Of a stretch of 64,000 bases of DNA, positions 54,353 to 64,000 are shown piece after piece. Origin of the DNA: Pyrenula massariospora. Lineage: Eukaryota > Ascomycota > Eurotiomycetes > Pyrenulales > Pyrenulaceae. The DNA lies in NCBI GenBank assembly GCA_021030905.1, contig JAGFMI010000006.1:1736001-1800000 (forward strand), read 5' to 3'. Every line of letters starts with the position of its first letter. Position 1 is the first letter of the stretch. Made by a program: the position numbers and the translations under genes. Under the pieces are notes generated by a model, which was not told the origin of the DNA, did no database searches, and worked only from the letters and a program-made list of their open reading frames with translations.

Positions 54353-57300
54353 CCTCCGACTGACTCCGCATTGGCTTCCACCGCCTCCCGCACGCTGTTC
54401 GCTCCTAGGCATCAATCTCCTGCAACGACGTTACGAATTTCAGGTTCCGCTATACTTCAGACGCGCACGATCCTCAGTTTCCTATGTCACGCATGTCTAA
54501 GACCTGGCTGGAAGTCTGGAACCAGAGACTGTGGTTCGGTACGGCGCGCTAGTCATTGGGTTCGGAGGCACAAGACTGCAGATTATACTCCATTAAAATC
54601 TTCACTCAAGACCGCTGCAAGCCCATCTTGCCCAGGAATCAGTGATATATCTACTCTATGTCACACAGAGAGAAGCACTTGGTCGAATGAGGCTTGTCAG
54701 AAATGCCAACCTACGGTTGAGGTGGAATTACGGTCCTGCTCACTCTGGAAACCATATGACTCACCTACCGGTCTCAGCTGCGTCGGATACGTTCGCAGAT
54801 GTGGGCGCTCTAGAACAGATGCTGCATCAATCAGCTTGTTCAACCAGAAGAGGTACAAGATCCTACTAAAGAGTTGTCCTCCCGCAAACGCTTCAAACTC
54901 TTCACAACAATCCTACCTGGAATTCTTTGCGCACCCAAGATTTCAGCAGCACTGTTTTCACCGGGGCTCTATCTCAAGCCTGAGGCTTCAGAATACTAGA
55001 CTCTTTACAACTACATGTTCGGCTGAGGAAAGGTTCCAGGGGCAGAAAGAAATCGGCTTGAACCCACCACATACCACTGAACCCACACCTACAAAAACCA
55101 TTGAAGATGGAAAAGACTCCTCCCAGCAAAATGCGCCGACATCATTAAGCGCAGCTCAAAGCCAGCCTTACACTTCAGCGGATGGGAGCTTAGCCGAAAA
55201 GAAAATCAGCAACAGGGATAAAAAGAAGAGAAAAAGGCAACGCCAGCGTAAGCGCAGGAGGCAGAGAACAGTGGCCCGGAGACTAAGGAAAAAAACTCGT
55301 AAGCAAGCAAAGAAAGCACGGGAACAGGCGAAGATATCTCGGATCCCAGGAGAAACATTCAAGCAAGAGAAAGGCCCCAGCAAGCCCGGACAGGAAGTGA
55401 AATCCGAAGAGGAACCTCGGAGACTTGCTCAAAAGCAGGCGAAAGAAGGTTTGATAAAGAGGAACGTAGAGGCAGATCCTGGCAAGACAGAGCCCTTACA
55501 CAGACCCGCCAGTACCATCCCTAACGCTAAGGCCACACCTTTCTTCGGTTCGACCTTTGCCAAACTCCGGCAGACTATCAAATCATTCGTTTTACAACGC
55601 ATTCGAAATTCAGTGCATCAGCCAAGCTACCAAGGCAGAGTGGAAAACTCTTTCGAATGCGTGCAAAGCCATTCATCCCCTTCTTTGAAGACCTCCACTG
55701 CTTCTTCGTCTGCGGATCAACCCAAAATGAATTTTCATCTACAATTTATTACAACTCCGTCAGCTGATACACCGGGCACTACTATGCTGCTTCATTTTGA
55801 CAATCGGCGGTACCTTTTCGGTCATATCGCGGAAGGCACCCAAAGAGCGTGTACCGAACGTGGAATAAGTCTAATGAAGGTTGAGCATATCTTCTTGACC
55901 GGAAATGTAAACTGGAAAGCTACTGGAGGTCTCTTTGGGTTGATCTTGACCATCGCAGATGCTCATACCTCCAGGCTACTTTCGCTGAAAGACGGGCAGA
56001 AGCCATCTCTTCATATCGCTGGCGGCTCCAACCTATTGCATACTCTTGCTTGCGCAAGGCAATTTGTCTTTCGAAAGAATCTACCCCTGATAGTAAGCGA
56101 GATTGATAAGGAGGGACTCAGATTCTCAGAGACTCCTACATGGTCGGACGATAATGTCAGGGTCTGGGCTATGACTCTGCGTCCTTGTACGAAGCCTGGT
56201 GTCAAGAACACAATTCAAGAGAGCGGAGTTGAAAGTGAGGCTCTCAATGACTCACAGTTTCAGGCTGCAGACATCCGGAAGACTTTGGTTGATCGAATGT
56301 TTAACTCTGATTGGAGCCTGGATCGACTTGATGAGGTCCCACTGAGTGAAGTTAAGATGCCAGCAAAAGTATTCGTGAGAGATAGTCACGGCTTCAAATT
56401 GTATGATGGTCCTCTTCCCGGAGGAAGGGAACCTGTGCCAAATATCAACGTTCTAGTGCGAAGGCCGTGGCCGGCTGCTACAACGACCACGCTTCCACCT
56501 GCTTCTCCATCTACCGGCGCTATGGCGTATATTGTCAAGAGTCATCCCGTAAGAGGCAAGTTCAAAGCGCTTATCGCAAAGCAGCTAGGAGTCAAGCCTG
56601 GACCAGATTTTGGTCGGCTCGCCAATGGGGAAACAGTTCAATCTGTCAACGGGGACTGGATCAAGCCGGAGATGGTCCTGGAAGAATCAAGACCTGGCAA
56701 CGGTATTGCCATCATCGAGCTTCCAGATGAACGATACATCGAGGATCTTATTAATCGGTCCGAGTGGAAATCCCCTTATATAATGGACGGTCTTGAAGCG
56801 ATCATATGGCTTTTACCGGCGACACTGGGGCAGAACGAAATATTGAATGATTTCGCTGCCTTAATGCCAAATGTTCGACATTACTATTCCTCAGCTGCAG
56901 GGTGTGCAAATACTATTACTTTCGAGGCTAGTGCAATGAACTCGATTCGCCTGTCATCGCTGTCTCCGCAGCATTTTGCAATACCCCTACATCAAAATGT
57001 TTCCGTAAACGAATTACGCCTTCTGAACCCAGACATGTACCTTTCCCAACGCTTCTCAAAGATCCAACAATTACCTGTTGAGCGAGGCCTGACAATACAC
57101 ATCCGCCCGAAATTCCTGCTTTCTCATGCAAGAGTTCCAAAACCACTTGATGTGAAACGAATTGCAGAAGCCATCGAGCCCGAGGTCGTAAATCGCACCG
57201 AAGCTCTCCAGTCTCAATTACAGCAGAGTGAATTCCAAGAGGACGATGATCCAAGCCAGCTTGACCTACCTGGCAAAGATGCAGAAATTATCACGCTTGG

Positions 57301-60300
57301 AACCGGCTCTGCACTCCCGGCGAAACACCGCAATGTATCTGCAACGCTGTTGAATGTTCCAAACCACGGTTCATACCTTTTGGACTGTGGCGAGAATACG
57401 CTTGGTCAAATGAAGCGCATATACACTCCATCTGAACTACAAAGAATGCTTCTAGATCTGCGGCTCATTTGGGTTTCTCATTTGCATGCCGATCATCATC
57501 TTGGACTTGTTCCTTTGATCAATGCACACAGAGAGGCTATGACAAGAAATACTTCCCCCATTGAAGTGCACTCAGAGCAGCGACTCGTTATCCTTTCGAC
57601 TAGTGGCCTCCATAAATTCTTAACAGAATACGCCTCCACTGGTGGTTTAGACCTGTCCAATTGTCGCCTTATTTCGATTGACTCCAAATCTCGATTATAC
57701 GATTATGGCTTCGAAAACAAACTTTTTGACATTGCTGGGAACTCTGACGAGCTTGGGGGACTAGCGAATATCCTAGTGTGCCCTGTTTCTCATTGTCGCG
57801 GCTCGATGGCCATTTCACTAGTCTTCCCAGATAGATTCAAGGTATCCTATTCCGGGGATTGCCGACCCTCCAAAAAGTTCATTCAAATGGGTCGTGACTC
57901 GACTGTGCTGATCCATGAGGCCACTTTTGACAATGCAAAGGCGGGAGACGCTTTAGCCAAGAAGCATAGCACGACTGGCGAAGCTTTGGGTGTTGGGATA
58001 GCCATGGGGGCGAAGAGGATGATCCTCACACATTTCAGTCAGCGTTACAAGGATGTACCTGTGATCAGTAACATCGAGTCATCTGCTCTCCGCTTCGAGG
58101 ACGTTTCAGATGATGAGGACAGCTCAGATGAACCGATTGTCGAAGGCCCTACAATTGTAACGAATAAAAGTGCTCCTGATTCTGTCAGTCCAAATCGACA
58201 GCTATTTGGCCGTGAACATGATGAAAAAGGACGACCGTCGGATACTCAAGAACACAAGTCGGACGAGCCTGCCATTAGAGCGTCGATGAAGGTCGCGGTG
58301 GCGTTCGATCTTATGAGACTCAAGGTCGGCGACATCGCTAAAATGGAGAAACTGTCTCCCGCGTTGATAGGAATATTTCAATCCGATGATCAGACAGCGG
58401 ATCCTGATACGACTACAAAGGCGCCCGACAAAAGTTCTAAGAGAACATCCAATGATCAAAAAGAACAAGACCGTGAGACGACAATTGGAGATCATCCTCC
58501 AACTGATGTCAATGAAGAAAATAGATCGTCAAAAAGGCTGAAATTAGATTCCTCTTTAGAGGCTAGGCTTTCCTCAAAACCAGAGCAAGGTCCCAAAACG
58601 ACTTTTTGGCTGAGCACGATAAACGAAATCCCTGTGTGGAGACCAAAATATCATGTTACGCGAGATGCAATATATGCTATGCCGGAAACATTGGCGTCAA
58701 AGCAAAGGGAGCCAGGAATTACTCCAGAAGAACTCAAATACTTTGGGTTGTTGAAGAAGATTGAGATTGCTATTTCAAAGGTACCGACAAGGAGACCAAT
58801 GCCGGAGTTAATGAAACCCGTTGTGCGAGTACTTCAATCAAGATCCGAACCCATTAAGTTTACTGCTCATTCATGTAGTGAACTTATTTTCAGGCTTAGC
58901 TTCTACAACATCCGAGTCCAAGATATTGTACACTCCGGTTCTTGGCGCGGGCTTGCCATCCAGCAGAGATTGCTAGCTGAGCTACAGAAGCATGATCCAG
59001 CATTGAAGAGTCTGGTCCAGAAGCTAGTTGAGCTTGGCATGTCCGCCGCCGAGTTTACCTCTTTACAAGGTAGCAACGATATGATACCTAGAGAATACGC
59101 CGGAGAATTGGTAAAGGAGATTTTAGCGCGCCTGAAGGCCCAACGCCGCAATTACACCTTCAATGACATACAAAAGTTGAGCAGAGTGGACCTGCTTCCT
59201 TCCGACCTTGCCAAGGCTGAACCCCATGTCACTGTTACGCAAGGCCGACAAATACTACCACCAGTGATGCCATCTGACTTGGTATGGAAAAGATTCTCAG
59301 TCATATTTGGAGATTATGTACTCAAGGACGCGATGCAGAATTCCACAATTCTCTCAGCGCTGATAGAAAACTTTGCACGAACCAAAGATCTTCATAATTC
59401 CGAGCTGACCAGAATGGATTATCACGTTTACGAGAAGGCTGTATATCAAAAAATCGCTTTCGTCAATGAAGAGTCATTTACGAGCGCTACAAGTTTGATT
59501 CCGAAATATGCGAGAGCTCTTGACCTATTGTACGGCAGTGGTCTTACACCGAACGATGTACAAAAGGTACAGGATGTACAAGGAATGCGTCATACTCCTA
59601 CTTATTCGTGGATCGGATATCAGTTGTACTGCCGAGGTCTGCTCCATGAATTCGTTGAATCTACTCAGAGGCAGGAGAAAATTATTGAGGATCTCACAGG
59701 ACTTCGGTTTCTCGGACTCGACGACGGGCCGAATTTGCTACGTGCCGCGCAGAAATGTAAACTGACCGAGCACGGTATCGATGTGGAGGAAAGGTTCCAG
59801 GACATGCTATCACCGAAAACGGACTCAGGGCCAGGACCGGCAGAAGACACCAATGAGACTTCGAAAACGTCTCTTCCAGGATCAGATACGGTCGAACTGC
59901 CAAGGCCTGATGTGCAAACAGGCATTGGACAGGTGGCCTTCCAAAAGATGAACGCTAACACTGAGCCTCGACCAACCGAAGTCTCGACGCAATTAAAGGC
60001 GCAAATGACTGGCAATGTTTATGCGAAAATATTTCCAGGTCTTAGAACAGCGCTCGAAAAGGCTGCACACGATCGAGATGCCTACACAAAGGTTAAAAAC
60101 GAGGTTTATGTGTGCTGGCTTATCCAGAAGCAGTGTCGAGATCCCGTTGGAGCTGCTGTACTTCAGCGCGCTATCCTCATCCACCAAATGAGGTCCGAAA
60201 CTAACGAAAAAGCAGCGCCTCTACCTCGATCTTCCAGACGACAAATACTGACGGTTGACAATGCTGTTTTCAGGTTTGTGGACAAGGATCTTCGTGGCCG

Positions 60301-61522
60301 GGGCGATAGCCAAATGAAAAAGCGAAGAAAAATAAATTATATAAAAGACCCGCATAAATTTTTCTCATCGCTCATCACGCACAAAATAGCTTTACTTAAG
60401 GCTAAGAATGTTCCACACGCCGCCCAGCAAAGTCTTCGGGATCAGATCATTGAACTTCAAAAGTATCAACACTTACTCTCAAATATCAGGAGAGAATCAT
60501 TATTAGACTTGGCATACAATTCGGAAGGAGCAGAGTCTCTCCCGCGCCTGACGCCTGTGTCAGTGCCAGAGATTTTGACTGGAAATCAAGTTTCGCACAA
60601 TGCCTCTAGCATGCCACCTGTACCTATCGCTGGCGCCGAGATACCAGGTCTTGAACATTTTTGCAGTCCGACATACGCCGCAGACTCTCATAATAGCCTG
60701 CTTTCTAGACCTGAGCTGTCTAAACCATTTTCTGCGGCGGAAGATGTCCAAAGGCGACGAAGTTCACCCGGGAATGACCCCTTGGAGAATACTCCTCTAG
60801 TGAACCAACTCAAGCCCAGATCGAGAGCTCAAGATTCAAGTAGAAGGGAATATCCTGCCTTGACGAGGAGATTTGGTGGAGGTACGACGATTAATGATAT
60901 TTTGGCTTTGCCTCCCAAGGCACGCTCGCGGCAGAAGGCAAGGACGCCTCTAAAAGCAGTTCGTAGAAAACGTCCGATCTGGGGGAAAAGATGCCCTCTG
61001 GAATCAGGAGTTTTGGAAAATTCCACTACTGGAATTGAGACAAAATTTTCCTCTCCGTCGCTCAATCCAGACTGGGCAACTCCGACAGTGAGTTCCACCA
61101 CAGCATTCGCTGACAATGACTCCATTCTTGGGGTCGGAAGACGGCATTATCCGGAGCGACTTCAAGACACGAAACCCAACCAAGACCCTGCCACCTTATC
61201 TTCCAATAGCCTTCGTTCCTCGACGAATACTGTCAATCGCGCCTTCAACCCCCTAGCACTCGATGCTGATTCTGTGTCCGAAAACCGGACATCGTCAACA
61301 AGAAGTCTACAAGATCCATCAAAATCCCTGTCCGCAGTGCGAAAGAGGCAGAAGAGCGCCTCACTTACTTGGGCCGTGCTTTTGCGAAAGTATGCGCGAA
61401 GACAGAAGGGAAAGAATGCAAATGCTACCCGGGAAATAGCATCGCGATCGCCCGTGCGGAAAATATCGCATCCGCATGTGAAAGGACAGCGGGTGACCTT
61501 TGTCAGGAAGATATCGACGTGA
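54353..61522 (+). CDS. Giant tRNase Z (long form) with unassigned N- and C-terminal extensions
   Basis: Long tRNase Z cuts the 3' trailer from precursor tRNAs in nucleus and mitochondria. Residues are counted from 54371. The canonical protein starts at Met 453 (ATG 55727) with MNFHLQFITTPSADTPGTT. The N-terminal half follows (LLHFDNRRYLFG, EGTQRACTERGI, IFLTGNVNWKATGG), then the catalytic half. That half has LGTGSALPAKHRN (PxKxRN), LLDCGENTLGQ, SHLHADHH (HxHxDH, near 1035), YSGDC, HEATF and ILTHFSQRY, closing with MEKLSPALIGIFQ near 1337. All metal ligands are present. Before Met 453 there are 450 codons without any ATG, with TRLFTTT (mitochondrial-type) and a Lys/Arg block near 285-325. After 1337 there are about 1,046 codons of mostly helical sequence with no known domain, ending in a basic tail. 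No stop or evident intron occurs. Confidence 0.85.
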   Translation, partial: PPTDSALASTASRTLFAPRHQSPATTLRISGSAILQTRTILSFLCHACLRPGWKSGTRDCGSVRRASHWVRRHKTADYTPLKSSLKTAASPSCPGISDISTLCHTERSTWSNEACQKCQPTVEVELRSCSLWKPYDSPTGLSCVGYVRRCGRSRTDAASISLFNQKRYKILLKSCPPANASNSSQQSYLEFFAHPRFQQHCFHRGSISSLRLQNTRLFTTTCSAEERFQGQKEIGLNPPHTTEPTPTKTIEDGKDSSQQNAPTSLSAAQSQPYTSADGSLAEKKISNRDKKKRKRQRQRKRRRQRTVARRLRKKTRKQAKKAREQAKISRIPGETFKQEKGPSKPGQEVKSEEEPRRLAQKQAKEGLIKRNVEADPGKTEPLHRPASTIPNAKATPFFGSTFAKLRQTIKSFVLQRIRNSVHQPSYQGRVENSFECVQSHSSPSLKTSTASSSADQPKMNFHLQFITTPSADTPGTTMLLHFDNRRYLFGHIAEGTQRACTERGISLMKVEHIFLTGNVNWKATGGLFGLILTIADAHTSRLLSLKDGQKPSLHIAGGSNLLHTLACARQFVFRKNLPLIVSEIDKEGLRFSETPTWSDDNVRVWAMTLRPCTKPGVKNTIQESGVESEALNDSQFQAADIRKTLVDRMFNSDWSLDRLDEVPLSEVKMPAKVFVRDSHGFKLYDGPLPGGREPVPNINVLVRRPWPAATTTTLPPASPSTGAMAYIVKSHPVRGKFKALIAKQLGVKPGPDFGRLANGETVQSVNGDWIKPEMVLEESRPGNGIAIIELPDERYIEDLINRSEWKSPYIMDGLEAIIWLLPATLGQNEILNDFAALMPNVRHYYSSAAGCANTITFEASAMNSIRLSSLSPQHFAIPLHQNVSVNELRLLNPDMYLSQRFSKIQQLPVERGLTIHIRPKFLLSHARVPKPLDVKRIAEAIEPEVVNRTEALQSQLQQSEFQEDDDPSQLDLPGKDAEIITLGTGSALPAKHRNVSATLLNVPNHGSYLLDCGENTLGQMKRIYTPSELQRMLLDLRLIWVSHLHADHHLGLVPLINAHREAMTRNTSPIEVHSEQRLVILSTSGLHKFLTEYASTGGLDLSNCRLISIDSKSRLYDYGFENKLFDIAGNSDELGGLANILVCPVSHCRGSMAISLVFPDRFKVSYSGDCRPSKKFIQMGRDSTVLIHEATFDNAKAGDALAKKHSTTGEALGVGIAMGAKRMILTHFSQRYKDVPVISNIESSALRFEDVSDDEDSSDEPIVEGPTIVTNKSAPDSVSPNRQLFGREHDEKGRPSDTQEHKSDEPAIRASMKVAVAFDLMRLKVGDIAKMEKLSPALIGIFQSDDQTADPDTTTKAPDKSSKRTSNDQKEQDRETTIGDHPPTDVNEENRSSKRLKLDSSLEARLSSKPEQGPKTTFWLSTINEIPVWRPKYHVTRDAIYAMPETLASKQREPGITPEELKYFGLLKKIEIAISKVPTRRPMPELMKPVVRVLQSRSEPIKFTAHSCSELIFRLSFYNIRVQDIVHSGSWRGLAIQQRLLAELQKHDPALKSLVQKLVELGMSAAEFTSLQGSNDMIPREYAGELVKEILARLKAQRRNYTFNDIQKLSRVDLLPSDLAKAEPHVTVTQGRQILPPVMPSDLVWKRFSVIFGDYVLKDAMQNSTILSALIENFARTKDLHNSELTRMDYHVYEKAVYQKIAFVNEESFTSATSLIPKYARALDLLYGSGLTPNDVQKVQDVQGMRHTPTYSWIGYQLYCRGLLHEFVESTQRQEKIIEDLTGLRFLGLDDGPNLLRAAQKCKLTEHGIDVEERFQDMLSPKTDSGPGPAEDTNETSKTSLPGSDTVELPRPDVQTGIGQVAFQKMNANTEPRPTEVSTQLKAQMTGNVYAKIFPGLRTALEKAAHDRDAYTKVKNEVYVCWLIQKQCRDPVGAAVLQRAILIHQMRSETNEKAAPLPRSSRRQILTVDNAVFRFVDKDLRGRGDSQMKKRRKINYIKDPHKFFSSLITHKIALLKAKNVPHAAQQSLRDQIIELQKYQHLLSNIRRESLLDLAYNSEGAESLPRLTPVSVPEILTGNQVSHNASSMPPVPIAGAEIPGLEHFCSPTYAADSHNSLLSRPELSKPFSAAEDVQRRRSSPGNDPLENTPLVNQLKPRSRAQDSSRREYPALTRRFGGGTTINDILALPPKARSRQKARTPLKAVRRKRPIWGKRCPLESGVLENSTTGIETKFSSPSLNPDWATPTVSSTTAFADNDSILGVGRRHYPERLQDTKPNQDPATLSSNSLRSSTNTVNRAFNPLALDADSVSENRTSSTRSLQDPSKSLSAVRKRQKSASLTWAVLLRKYARRQKGKNANATREIASRSPVRKISHPHVKGQRVTFVRKIST

Positions 61523-62230
61523 AGGAGGTAATTGTTGCTGGAAGTTTGATTTCGCCACCACTTGTGCGAAAAGCGGCAAGCATTGCGGATGGATGGAAAG
61601 CTTGGGATGGTTCCGGTGAAATGGTTTGTGCGAATCTTGCTGGCGTTCTCTTCTCGAAAGTTCTCCTGGGATCGTCGTGGCGGAGGTTCACTTGGTTGGC
61701 CTTGAGAAATCAGTGTGAGAATGGAGGGATGCAGTGGGTTCGGTTGGCAATTTAGTCTGCATGTAGTATTTCCTGCGACTCGCGTTGTAGATAGTATGCA
61801 ATCCTACGCTAGTGAAGAAGATCTGAGATTCTACTTCTGTATACTCGCGCCGAGCGTCTGAAAGAAGCAATCTTCACTCCGTGCGGTGCTGTTGGAGGCT
61901 TGGCATTGGCATTGGCATCGACATGGCGCAACAAGTTGTTGGGCTTTCCAGGAAACCAACCATACAACGAGTTCAACAACAGAGTAACCTTCCACCTAGC
62001 TCATTTCCATTAAAGTTGCTCTGGACTCCTTATTGTAAGCGATGATAATCAACTCTCGAGCTCCTCATGCGGAGCTTGATCCTAGAATCATCGAACACGC
62101 CCCCCACCATACACCGCCTCACCGGATGATGGCATCTGCGAATGCCCTTCTGCCTCATTTGCCGTACCGTTAATCATTCTACGTTCCATCTATTCGCTAA
62201 TTCCCTTTGATACAACGATGGTCTCTCACT
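61523..62230. other. Intergenic region
   Basis: No supported gene; the open frame continuing at 61369-61755 is a shadow of the tRNase Z end. The last part should be the promoter of the metalloprotease gene. Confidence 0.45.
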
Positions 62231-63986
62231 ATGCTGACACGCAAGTCCTGGATCGTTCTCTCCTTTCTTACGTTTTCTCTAGCAGGGGAGGTGCGGGTTT
62301 CGACCCGGTGTTCCGATCCGCAGCAGGAATTCTTGACGTCGGACATCTATACTGCGCGGCGCATGGGCCAAGGTGGGTTTCCTCTTCCAGTGCTGAGTTT
62401 GGGGATTGAAGGGTTGATGATCGTAATGGGTGCAGATGCTGGCAATTTGCTGAGCATTGGGTACGGGCCAGTCAGGAATGTTTATCGGGAGCTGTTCCCG
62501 GATAACGGGGCTGGGAATCAGCGCCGATTTGCGTTAGGTATGCTTTCCAGCAAAGCGTTTCAGTCACAGTTCCAATAGAGGCTGGGCCTCAAATGTCGTG
62601 GTATATCTAATTGTCCGCATCGGTCCCCGGCCGACTGGTAATTGGACGCGCAGCAACTTCTAACACCCAGCCTCGAATGAAGCTCATGAGCAGTCCAATT
62701 GCTAACTTATTCAAGATATTTCGTACGGTATCAGAGATCTTACCACGCCAGACTCCCCTCGGACTGTTACAGTCATCTGCGGAATCGAGGATATATATCA
62801 AAACCCAACGACCGGGAAATGGTATGACAGGGAGTGGATCGTGTATGATCGATTTGGAGGCGCGCATGAGATACAGGTGGATGAGCCGAGCTGCAACTCA
62901 GGAGCCGCCGCCTTTGCTAATATTGGGATGGGATCGTATGCCAATGAGGCTCGTATCTATACTTGCGACCCGTACTGGTCTTCGCGCATCGATGCTTCCG
63001 GACATCGCATCGCTCTGAGGAATCCACGTGTAGGTCGATTAGATGAGGGTTCCATTATCGACAGGGTCGAGCACGGTCTCTCTGATACGATGAAATTCAA
63101 CTTCATGAGCAGATTCAACTTCCCGGAGTATATGCTTTATCATGAGCTTGTTCATGTGGTTGGCGGGTTGATCCCTTCAGAGGATTGGGATATGTATCAC
63201 GACAAATCAAAGAAACTACGCTCGAAACGAGATACACGATGGCGATCTGCATACGCGGCCGAAGCCATGCTTGCTGACATGAAGGTCGACGGAGCTGCTG
63301 CCTACGGATACGATTCGTGTGTCAAATATAAGCAGATGAGGGAGGAGCTCAATCACGACCAAATAGAGTTCGACATGGAAAAAGGGCGAAGACCGCGAAG
63401 ATTACCGTTGATGGTGAATGCGGACAACTATGCGCAGCTCGCGGTGGCAGCATTCCTACAGCTTAAAGTGCGCGAGGTTCAGACCTACGACAGGAATGGG
63501 CGAATTGCGAGGATCAAGAAACAGAATATCAACGGTGATTCAGCGTGGCGAACGGACTGGTCGAAAGGCGCTGTCACTCGAGATCTTGCGGGTGGAGGCG
63601 TGCCGTATAATTTGGAGGACCTGAAGGAGAGTGAAATGCGTCGAGCGGTGAGGTTTGGTTTCCCGATACCGGCGGAGATGCGTAAGCGTGACGCTGGGGC
63701 GGCTATTGCGGTAAATGGCAGCTTTGTCGTGCAGCGAGAGGCTGCTAAGGATGGAATTGGCATTCTAGTAGAGACTGTTACACCAGATCTGAGAGAGATC
63801 GCTCCTCCGGAGCAACCCTTGCCGTCGGGTCTTCCTGTGTCGGTTGAGCAGCCTCATCGGGGGTCGCACGTTGATCCTCCCAGTAGCATGGAGGGTGGTC
63901 CACCTGCGTCAGCGTCTCTCATCAGACCTACAAAGTCCACTTCGTCACAGCAGGGCACTGGAACTGCTCGGTGTGCTGATGACTAA
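62231..63986 (+). CDS. Secreted HExxH zinc metalloprotease (deuterolysin/aspzincin-like)
   Basis: This is a 523-residue protein from exons 62231-62372, 62436-62537, 62581-62637 and 62716-63986; all phases agree. A signal peptide (KSWIVLSFLTFSLAG after MLTR) opens it. The zinc site HELVH lies in FPEYMLYHELVHVVGG. About 50 residues later come AYGYDSC and NADNYAQLAVAAF, which match the GTxxYG / NADNYA region of M35-type fungal peptidases and Lys-specific metallo-endopeptidases. ICGIEDIY and CNSGAAAFANIG before the zinc site supply cysteines for disulfides. The last 90 residues are Pro/Ser-rich and probably disordered or O-glycosylated. Exon 3 (57 bp) is the weakest part of the model. It probably acts outside the cell on protein; the substrate is unknown. 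Confidence 0.72.
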
Positions 63987-64000
63987 CATTTGCTACCGAT

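Noticed and set aside
61369-61755. Open frame of 128 codons overlapping the end of the tRNase Z gene
   Set aside because: Mostly a shadow in another frame of the basic tail; no own signals.

Overview
The window is a stretch of a filamentous ascomycete (Pezizomycotina) genome. The signs are short introns (about 45-100 bp) with GT..AG ends, gene spacing of roughly 0.3-2 kb, and the gene families present: HET-domain proteins, fungal F-box proteins, a UbiA-type fungal membrane cyclase or transferase, a siderophore-type MFS carrier, and long tRNase Z. I cannot fix the class or genus from the sequence alone. No bacterial-type operons, CRISPR arrays, rRNA or tRNA genes were seen.

Layout. 0-2 kb: a nine-exon cytochrome P450 whose extreme N-terminus is cut by the window edge. 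2.9-3.4 kb: ribosomal protein eS25, with an intron directly after its ATG and promoter boxes typical of ribosomal protein genes. 3.8-4.6 kb (minus): a membrane-anchored cytochrome b5-like (MAPR/DAP1-type) protein. 5.2-7.3 kb: a fungal helical-domain protein ending in a zinc ribbon, followed by a possible second zinc-binding piece. 8.0 kb: a small Cys-rich protein. 8.4-10 kb (minus): the Rag GTPase Gtr2. 12-13.7 kb: an F-box/leucine-rich protein. 14.7-15.8 kb: a von Willebrand A protein with a PPxY motif. 17.8-19.8 kb: a protein with a glycogen-binding-like N-terminus and a long disordered tail.

21-27 kb holds two essential housekeeping genes, APC4 (anaphase-promoting complex) and importin beta. 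29.3-33.9 kb (minus) is the first step of molybdenum cofactor synthesis. MoaA lies directly upstream of MoaC, and the boundary offers a stop just after the MoaA Gly-Gly end or a splice that fuses the two. The MoaC part carries an unusual tail of about 600 residues. 35.4 kb: a GFA/CENP-V enzyme. 37.6-39.5 kb: a bZIP regulator.

39.5-54 kb is the accessory part. It holds a broken HET-domain relic, a UbiA-family membrane enzyme, about 3.8 kb with no recognisable gene, a short F-box gene, a seven-exon siderophore-type MFS transporter, an intact HET-domain gene, and a 280-bp element bounded by perfect 40-bp inverted repeats.

54.3-61.5 kb is one uninterrupted reading frame of about 2,390 codons. 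Its middle is a complete long-form tRNase Z, preceded by about 450 residues with no ATG and followed by about 1,050 residues I cannot assign. The window closes with a secreted HExxH metalloprotease.

All exon joins given were worked out by hand from splice-site consensus and reading-frame phase. They have not been checked against transcripts or databases.
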